A DNA stretch of 64,000 bases from Asterochloris sp. CNOR1 (lineage: Eukaryota; Chlorophyta; Trebouxiophyceae; Trebouxiales; Trebouxiaceae): NCBI GenBank assembly GCA_963969365.1, contig OZ017747.1:372001-436000 (forward strand), given 5' to 3'. Of the stretch, positions 56,380 to 64,000 are shown one piece after another. How positions within the stretch are numbered: the first letter of the stretch is position 1; each line of letters starts with the position of its first letter. Position numbers and translations under genes: made by a program. Under the pieces are notes generated by a model. That model was not told where the DNA came from, did not search any database, and saw nothing but the letters and a program-made list of their open reading frames with translations.

Positions 56380-59300
56380 ATGGCTGAGACAGAAGCTCAA
56401 GAGCATGATGCCACTCTTCTGAGTGTGCTGGAGAACACTGACCTGAAGTGGATCTTTGTTGGGGGCAAGGGAGGAGTGGGTGAGCCAAGATAATACACCA
56501 ATGCTGAGTGGAAGTTTGTCAATGTCAATGCTACAGATGTTCCAGGAGCTCTTGCTGCACAGAGTGCATTGTCACAACTAAGGCACATTGGCCCCAACAT
56601 TGCAGGCAAGACCACAACCTCCTGCAGCCTGGCTGTGCAGCTGGCAGCGGTGCGCAGGAACGTACTTGTCATCTCAACAGACCCAGCACACAACCTCAGC
56701 GACGCCTTCAGCCAGAAGTTCACCAAGCACCCCGCCCTGGTGGAGGGCTTCACCAACCTCTATGCCATGGTGCGTTGTACATACTTCCCAGACATTGCAG
56801 CAATGCGTACTGCCGCAGCACCAAGACCGTTCAGGACAGCAGACTCCAGCCTTGGCAAGATGGCATTGTTGCATCTGCTGAGAGAGTCCCGTGCCGAGGG
56901 TCTGCACCTCCCTTTGTCAAGGTTCTAAACCAAGCTGCACTGGCACTTAACTCTGTCAAGGTCTTGAGCTGAGCTGTCTCAGTTGTATGGCTGCATTTGG
57001 CATCCTGCCTGCTCCACGGCCATGCTGCTGCTTGGCAGCGTTGCCCTCCTGCATTGTTCTCTATGCCCAAATGGGTATTGTCTCAGCTTGAGAGGGTGCA
57101 GGTGAGCAAGGTGCTGCCCTTGCCACACAAGTTCCTGCTGCACTGCGGTCTGCAGACCCAACTCATACTCTGCTGCAGGATATCGTCCGACCCAGGACGA
57201 GGGTGACGCTACGCCAAGTGACTCTGATTCCTACTGCCTCAACCGGCACACTCACTCCACAATGTTACGCTTTGCTGCAGGAGATTGATCCCACCCCAGA
57301 AGAGGGTGACACAGACGGCTTGGGGGGTGAGTCAGGCTCCTTCCTGGGGGAGCTGGCAGGCGCCATCCCTGGCATTGACGAGGCCATGAGCTTTGCGGAA
57401 GTCATGCGGCAGGTGGGGCTTTACGTTCCAGCCGGCCTGCTGGGCCTGGAGCGGCCATAACTGAGCTTGTGCCCCATATGCAGGCAGGTGCAGTGCAGGA
57501 ATCACAAGGTTCAGCTACGCTCAGCATGTCTGTCTCCTCCAGGCGGTTGATCCCTTCCCTGCTGCACTACACCAGGGCCGATCAGCTGAGCAAAGAACCT
57601 GCGAACAAAGCTGCAGGGTCCTTTTCTGGTGGCAAACATTGCTGTGCCAGGCCATTTGGCTTATTTCGACAGTGACATTGACCCTAAGGCCTCCGTATGT
57701 TGCGTTGCACAACGCCAAACAGTTCAGCTGGTAATGCTCTTCGTTGTGCTGCTCGCCGGGGCCAGCGTTACACTCCGTCAGGCGGCGCAGGTCAGGCAGG
57801 CGCTGCGCCTGCACCGCTGGTATTGAGTCGGCCTCCGCTCGGCTCGACTGCCGACTGCCTTTCTGCATGAGCGGTATGCTGCTGGCCCAGCCACATTTTG
57901 TCTTTCCAGCCATGAGGCAGGCGGGCCCTTTGCCTGCAGCCCCAGCAGGGCTTCTGCTCATCCTGATCTCCCTGAGTCACTGTTGCCATGCAGGCTATCA
58001 TGCCCTTCTGGAAGGTACTACCCCAGAAGCTATCCCTCTTCCTGCTGCAGGTACAGTCCATGGATTACAGCTGCATCGTCTTCGACACAGCCCCCACAGG
58101 GCACACCCTGCGGCTGCTGCAGTTCCCCACCACCCTCCAGAAGGGGCTGCAGAAGCTGATGAGCCTGAAGGGCGCCTTCGGGGGCATCATGAGCCAGGTG
58201 GCGGGGCTGATGGGCATGGGCAATGCCAGTGAGGTGCAGGACCAGCTGCTGGGCAAGCTGGAAACCCTCAAGGTGGGTACCGGGAAACCTCAAGGACGTG
58301 GGCCCTATTGGGTTCTTGGGCAGCAGCAAGCTGCTGGATGTCAGCCGTGAGGTCACAGCTTGCCGCGATGCGTGACTGGCTTCAGCTGCAGGCACTGGAA
58401 GGCTCTGAGGGCAGGCAGAGGTGTTCAGGGGGGTCCAGTGCCTCATTTGAAGGCTCACTCAGGCTTGCCCTTGATTTGATCCACAGTATGCTTCAGGCAC
58501 TGTCAATGCGCATCAACGGGCTTTCATGCCTTGTCTTCCAGCCCACGCTGGTGTCAGCATGGTATGGGCTAGCCCGCTTGTGCATGGCAAGTCTGAAGGC
58601 TGTACATGACCTGTTCCCCGCCCGCCTGCAGCTTTATAGCCTCCAAGAAAGTGGCATTCTGTCGAGCCCTGTTTACACCTGCTGCGGGGTGATGCTCAGC
58701 TCAAGACTGATGCAGATAGCCTTCGACCTGCTCAGGCTCACATGGTCAGCCCTGCCAGCAGCCCTGCAAGCAGCAGTGAGTGGGGCAGCATGCTGCTATA
58801 CATTCTGGGCAGCAACCCACAATCGGCCTTTGCCAGCGGCAGTCATGAGCACCCTAGAGGCTGATGTAGCCCCCCACATGAGTTGGGCCCCCCCACCTTT
58901 GCCTACCCCTGCTGCAGTCCGTCATTGAGGAGGTCAACATCCAGTTCAAGGACCCCAACCTGACCACCTTCATCTGCGTGTGCATCCCCGAGTTCCTGTC
59001 GCTGTACGAAACGGAGCGGCTAGTGCAGGAGCTGGCCAAGTTTGAGATCGACAGCAGCAACATTGTCATCAACCAGGTCATCTTCCCAGAGGTGGGTAGT
59101 GGCATGCTGTGCCTGATGCTGTCAGGATGCTTACAGAGTGCCCTTTCTGCAGGGTTGCAGTGCCCTAGCTGCTCCTTGCGTACGTTTTTCTGTGGCAACC
59201 TGGCAGCAGCTCTGACTGAAGGCCTCACTCAGCTCTGCGCTGATCAGCTGGGCCCTCACGCCTCTTGAGGAGAGTGAGTGTGCAGCATTGCAGATAGCAG

Positions 59301-60434
59301 TACCTGCTGCTGAAGCCTCCTCCGCAGCTGTGCAGGAGATTGGGTCCTCGCGCCTGCTGAGAGCGCGGGTGCGCATGCAGCAAAAGTACTTGGAGCAGTA
59401 TTACGACCTGTATGAGGACTTCCACATCGTCAAGCTGCCCCTGCTGGAGGAAGAGGTCAGCCCGTGTGTCCCAATATGCTGCAGACCTGTCTCAGATTGG
59501 TCAAGCTGCCGCTGCTGAAGGTCCTTGCTGTAGTAACAGGCAGCCTGTGTGCCCTTAACAGTCAGCTGCTGGATAGGTAAGTTTTGGCTGCGATATGTTC
59601 GCTGTTTTGGCCGCCGCATACGTGCCTCGGGGTCAGGTGGGGCTTTCGAGCACATTGGTCAGCTGCACCTCACATGCTGGAAGCATGCGGTGTCTCCCTT
59701 TAAACAGGCTGCTGAGTGAGTTTGCGTGCCGGGGCCTGCAATGCAGTGATGATATTGGGGTCTGCAGCTGTGCTGGCTGCTGAACTTCCCTTGTTGTATG
59801 CATATCTCAAGCAGCCCCTGTGGGTGCAGGAGCTCAGCCTGTGTGACGTGCAAGCAAGTCGCACACGTGGAACAAGTGTGGGTTGCACAGGACTCTTTTG
59901 CAATGCTTAGTACCGCTGTGATGACTGTCAGGTGCATCCTTAGGGGTCTCAGCTGGATTATCTTTTCATATCAGCAATCTGCTCTGCTGGAGGATGAGCT
60001 GGGCTAGATTGAATGTTTCTGCAAGTTCTCAAAATAGGGACTTGTCTGGTGTTGAGTACGTCAGACTGCCTTGCCCGACCTGCAAGTGGGCACCATCTTG
60101 TGTTCAGCCCTTGTGATCAGTCAGGACAATGTGCATGGCATGCCAATCTCTCAGGCAGCTGTCTGCGACAATTGGCTAAACACTGAATGGCTCGCCATGC
60201 CAATATCTCGCAGCAGGCAGCACAACCTTGGGCACCCTCTGACTGCAGATTGCTGTGTTCTGGTGCATGCAGGTTAGGGGAACAGAAGCCATCAAGGAGT
60301 TTTCAAATTTCCTGCTCACTCCATATGTACCTGAGGCGCGCCCAGAGATCACGGACAGAGTTGAGCAGTTGCAAGAGCAGGTCGAGCAGCTCCAACAAAA
60401 GTGTCAGCAGCTTCAGGCTCAGCTGGACAAATGA
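56380..60434 (+). CDS. GET3: GET3/ArsA-type ATPase for tail-anchored protein targeting
   Basis: This is a dimeric P-loop ATPase that carries tail-anchored membrane proteins to the ER. Seven exons phase to 357 codons: 56380-56479, 56606-56769, 57281-57412, 58051-58272, 58918-59091, 59336-59455 and 60273-60434. Motifs are [20 protein letters not shown] (deviant Walker A), [16 protein letters not shown] (switch I), [30 protein letters not shown] (switch II) and [20 protein letters not shown]. In the late segment [20 protein letters not shown] the CxxC zinc pair of yeast and animal GET3 is absent. The C-terminus ends in a short coiled coil ([20 protein letters not shown]). Loss of CxxC is typical of some plant/organellar GET3 paralogues, so a plastid or mitochondrial form is possible, although no clear transit peptide precedes the P-loop. 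Confidence 0.93.
57172..57320 (+). repeat. Ghost copy of GET3 exon 3 start
   Basis: The acceptor and start of exon 3 (57272-57320, tttgctgcag then [10 protein letters not shown]) have a diverged copy at 57172-57220 (tctgctgcag, then atatcg.ccgacccagga.gagggtgac), offset 100 bp, within intron 2. Confidence 0.8.
59425..59536 (+). repeat. Ghost copy of GET3 exon 6 end
   Basis: The end of exon 6 (cgtcaagctgcccctgctgg, 59428-59447) recurs as ggtcaagctgccgctgctga at 59498-59517, about 70 bp downstream in the intron. Confidence 0.7.
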
Positions 60435-61653
60435 TGTGTCTCACACGAAACCACCAGTCTCTACACGCCCTGAGTACTTGTGTGCGATGCCTGAGAGCTG
60501 CAGGATGCAGCCATGACTGCCTCCCTTGCCATTTCATCGATTTGGTTGCCCAACATCTTATTCCTCCAGCTGCAAGGACGGTGCAGCTGTGGTGTTGTAG
60601 CAGTTGCAGTGTCTGAGGTCGACCAGTTGATGTGCGCTTTTCCAAACAAGCATGTCAACTGGCAGTGCTCAAAAGGCCCAAATATCCATCCGTATACTAA
60701 GCAGTGTCTGGGACTCGGAGTTGTGCTAACAGGTCCACTCTTGGCAGGTTAAGCATTGGGTCCCTGTCACTCTCAACTTGACGTTTTGCTGTGAGTGTTG
60801 TGCTTCAGTGTTTGGGGCAGGGATGCAATTCCATCCAAGATTATCCTTGGACCTGGAATGCAGCTGGCATTCTGCAGCAACGCCTTCAAGGCTGGCTATA
60901 GTCTGCAACAAGGCCCGTCAGTCACTATGCAGCAGTTGAAGAGCGTTCACAACATGTGCTCTGGAGCTTGCTCTGAAGGCCCAAAATCCTCTGGAGGTCT
61001 TTGCGCAGCAGATGGACCCAGGGAGGCTACTGCTCAGTCTGCAGCTTGTGGGAAAGAGGGCTTTGCAGATTGTGGCAGCCACCACAATGCAGTGTTTTCC
61101 TGGACAACAATTGCTTCCAGCTGTTGTTGGATCATGGTCGTGATGCATAGGTTGCTGTGTACAGTGGCTTGACAAGGAGGGGGAAATGGCTTTCAGGTCT
61201 GCAGGTCAGCATCATGCCATTGTGGCCATCGTGTACCACTTGCACCCTCAGAAACATGACACACAGACAGAAGGCAGCCTTCTGCGTTCCTTGTCTGTCT
61301 TGCAGCCTGCCATGGTACAGCAACCAAGGCCGCCACTCCTGCACATCATAAAATCCCTGTGAGGATCCTCGCCCCATACTCACCCATAGTGTTATGTCCT
61401 TTGATTGCGGCTGCATTTGCTGAACAAGTCGCCAGACCTGTCCATGTAACACCATGTGTGCCACATTTTGCTGCCCATTAACCCCAAGACTTATGTGCCA
61501 TCTCAATATTATTGTTATCAAAGCAGCCATCAAGGGCTTCAATTCCAAGATATGCTTTCAGTCTTGTACAGCATCCTTCAATCTGCTCACAAAGCCAGGA
61601 CTGGCTGGGTTACTTGACTAGTCCTTTAATCGTCTGCTCAAGCAACAACAGCT
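60435..61653. other. Intergenic stretch after GET3
   Basis: No gene is recognised between the GET3 stop and the ankyrin copy. A minus-strand open frame of 138 codons (61132-61548) has an ordinary composition but no recognised motif or splice partner and is not called. Confidence 0.45.
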
Positions 61654-62570
61654 CTAAGAAAATGCCAAGTTCACGATGCCAAGCACAACTTCATGGGGAG
61701 TCCTGTCAGGCAGAGCTGCTCTGAGTGATAGAAATGCGTATGTCATCTTTGTGGCAGCAACACGAGCCTTAGCAAGGTGTGGGGCATGCAAGTGCGCTCG
61801 CTGTTGTACCAGGTACACGAGCATACAGGGGCCAACTGGATCGCGGATACGGCACTCTAGACGCTCCTGGCAGGACCACAAAGGGCAGGGAGGTTGCTGT
61901 TGTCGAGCCCACCTCAACAGTTCAAGATGGTTGTTGACAGCTGCTTGGCGACTTGTGTGGCTATCCCACTGGCATCCATGGTGGCGCAGCCACTTCAGAA
62001 TGTTGAGGTGGCCGTGTTTAGCAGCTGCACTGCAGACCATTGGACCCCACTCACAGCCATTCTGGCGGGCAACTGCAGCACTGCCAGGTGGCCCCCTCCA
62101 GCTGCAGCTGTGCATGTGCCTGGGCTCCAGGCACAGCCCTTCTGCCGGGCATACTGCAGCACTGCCAGGTGGCCCCCGGCGGCTGCAGCCTCGCATGTGC
62201 TTGAGCGCCAGGCACAGCCGTGGTGCCGTGCCCATCTCAGTACCGCCAAGTGTCCATTGCGTGCAGCAGCTGCACAGGTGCGCCAATCCCAGTGACAGCC
62301 CTGCTCCCGTGCCCACTGCAGCACTTCCAGATGCCCTCCTCTGGCTGCGCAGAGGCAGATCTCCTCAGTTGTATACCCAGCAAGATTCTGAGCCTTCGAC
62401 TGCAGGAACTGCAATTCCCCAGCTTCGGCAGCTCTTGAGCACCTGCAAGAGGAGCAAGAGCACCTGCAGGAGGAGGTGTGGAATATCTGAGGCCTGGGGA
62501 CTGATCTTTGAGCCCTTCAGGCGACACATGCAACTGCTTTGCCTAGCACTCACTCGTCCCACAAAGACAT
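61654..62570 (-). pseudogene. Ankyrin-repeat protein, copy 1, frameshifted
   Basis: Exon 1 (62570-62554, MSLWDE) joins a long exon from 62452. The protein is a series of 27-33 residue ankyrin-type repeats with the pattern GHLAVLRWARHHGCAW and GHLAVLQYARQKGCAW. Near 62070 one base is missing relative to the repeat consensus (gggcaactgcag against gggcatactgcag in the sister repeat). The frame shifts there and continues in another frame as NGCEWGPMVCSAAAKHGHLN to a stop at 61654. Such repeats mediate protein binding; the target is unknown. It may be a pseudogene or a truncated protein. Confidence 0.75.
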
Positions 62571-63297
62571 GCCTGTAGTCCATGGTCCAGCTCTAGGGCG
62601 CAGGAAGGGAGAGAGGTATCAGATAGCATCAGCAAAAGGGCAGGGCGGGAATAGCAGCTGTGGACTCCCAACACAACAGAGAGCTTTGCTTGGAAAGGAA
62701 TGCACCGATCAGCAAAGTTCTCAGTGGAAGATCCCCCTGCTCTGGACTGCCCCATGCTGCTTACTCAGCCAGACCTTTTGATTGCAGCGCGGGCACTGCT
62801 AAATCCAGCTCAGAGTGCGACATGGAAGCCAGTCAGGGAGCCAGGTCCAGACCGGCCAAAACTGGACAGGGGTCAGCTGCTCCTGGTTGTTGAGGCTCAC
62901 AGCTGGATGTGCACAGCAAGGGGTCCTGAGCTCAGCATTTCTGCCTAGCCCATTTAGCAAAAGGGCTTCCAGTGGCCCTCTGACAGCAGGAGCCTGCTCT
63001 CCACCTTCTGCTGGGAGCATAGGGCCACACCTTGCACTGCTTGTGCTGCAGCTCCTTCACCTGCTCCTCTGACAGCTACCTTGGAGCCTGCTGTCTACTC
63101 TTTGTGGGGAGCATGGGGCCACACCTTGCACAGCTCACTGCAAAGTCCTCAACACAGCCTCAGTGCGCAGCGTGACAGCCCTCAGTGTTGCTATTGTATC
63201 TTGCTTGAACAAGCAATCAACAGACAGGCAGCAGGCTTTCTCCGGCACCACCCTGCCACAAGTAGGGGCCCCCCATGCGGGATGCATGCTCGCCAAG
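62571..63297. other. Spacer between the two ankyrin copies
   Basis: No gene is recognised. A short direct repeat built on ggccacaccttgcac occurs at about 63022 and 63117 with similar flanks. The gap presumably holds the 3' end of copy 2 and the promoter of copy 1. Confidence 0.45.
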
Positions 63298-63972
63298 TTA
63301 CACAAGCATACAGGGATCCATATCATGAGGCAACAGGTGCATGGACAAGTCATGGCACTTTTGGCGGGACCACAAAGGGCAGGGAGGTTGCTGTTGACGA
63401 GCCCAACGCAAGAGTTAATGTTGTTGTTGACAGCTGCATGATAACTTGTGCGGTGATCCCACGGGCAGCCATGCTGCCGCAGCCACTTCACAATGTTGAG
63501 GTTGCCATGTCGAGCAGCTGCACTACAGACCTTTGGACTCCACTCACAGCCGTTCTGGTGGGCATACTGCAGCACAGCCAGGTGGCCTTCTCTTGCTGCA
63601 GCCACGAACGTGCTTGACCTCCAGGCACAGCCGTGGTGCCGCGCCCATCTCAGTGCCACCAAGTGTCCATTGCCTGCAGCGGCTGCACAGGTGCGTGCAC
63701 CCAAGGGGCAGCCCTGCTCCCGCACCCACTGCAGCACTCCCACATGGCCTCCGCTGGCGGCGTAGATGCTGATCTCATCAAGCCTACCCACCCTAAGATT
63801 GTGAGCCTCTGATCGCAGAAACTGCAGATCTCCAGTTCTGGCAACATTCAAGCACCTGCAAGAGCAATTATGACATATCTGAGGCTGAGTCTGATCCTTG
63901 AGCCATTCAGGCTACACATGCAACGGCCTAGCCCAGCACTTACTCGCCCCGTAAAGCCCAATACGTGGACAT
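63298..63972 (-). pseudogene. Ankyrin-repeat protein, copy 2, frameshifted
   Basis: Exon 1 (63972-63944, MSTYWALRGE at the junction) joins exon 2 from 63855 with the same phase as copy 1, beginning CLNVARTGDLQFLRSE. Repeats include GHVGVLQWVREQGCPLGART, GHLVALRWARHHGCAW and GNLNIVKWLRQHGCPW. Near 63418 a one-base loss relative to copy 1 shifts the frame inside the last repeat (copy 1 has NNHLELLRWARQQQP). The matching frame resumes as LLRWARQQQPPCPLWS and stops at 63298. If the shifted frame is used, translation continues to 63135. It is a tandem paralogue of copy 1, in the same orientation, about 1.4 kb apart. Confidence 0.72.
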
Positions 63973-64000
63973 GCCAGAGGGAGTCCTTGAAACAGCAACA

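Noticed and set aside
61132-61548. 138-codon minus-strand open frame
   Set aside because: No recognised family, no splice evidence and no repeat relation; likely chance.
61676-62578. 300-codon plus-strand open frame
   Set aside because: It is the antisense of the ankyrin repeats. The repeat structure and splice sites are on the minus strand.

Overview
This is a 64 kb window of nuclear DNA from a photosynthetic eukaryote, most likely a chlorophyte green alga (perhaps a trebouxiophyte; this is inference). The evidence is an STN8-type thylakoid kinase, a plastid-type NFU protein, a cytosolic 60S protein and very intron-dense genes. I could phase about 104 introns by eye. Acceptors are strongly of the form ctgcag, and about 7 of the 104 donors are GC rather than GT.

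Layout: an M1 aminopeptidase (+, 1673-13029) ends tail to tail with an STN8-like kinase (-, 13162-19351). Then come a D-2-hydroxyacid dehydrogenase (-, copy C, 20553-23250), ribosomal protein eL22 (-, 23789-25671), NFU (+, 26022-27854), Rab geranylgeranyltransferase beta (+, 28067-30648), an unrecognised two-exon gene (-, 30896-32206), and an intronless small protein (-, 32447-32821) with a dead copy beside it (33785-33964). Two tandem dehydrogenase paralogues follow (+, copies A and B, 34488-36981 and 37510-40208), then a MINDY-family deubiquitinase with a LisH motif (-, 40280-45205) and a beta-alpha fused nitrile hydratase with a histidine-rich linker (-, 46318-51192). Last are a YqaJ-type nuclease (+, about 52395-55480), mitochondrial ribosomal protein bS16 (-, 55686-56231), a GET3/ArsA ATPase (+, 56380-60434) and two decayed ankyrin-repeat paralogues (-, 61654-62570 and 63298-63972).

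The genes do not form one pathway. They are mostly housekeeping: protein synthesis, targeting, prenylation, ubiquitin editing, Fe-S assembly and photosynthetic regulation. The exceptions are a three-member dehydrogenase family and a rare eukaryotic nitrile hydratase.

The most striking signal crosses gene boundaries. In gene after gene the introns hold extra, diverged copies of the neighbouring exon edge together with its splice site ('ghost exon ends'). They are arranged as local tandem duplications 50-190 bp apart. I list over a dozen independent cases. This suggests that introns in this genome gain or lengthen by tandem duplication across splice junctions. No virus-like element, CRISPR array or tRNA was recognised.
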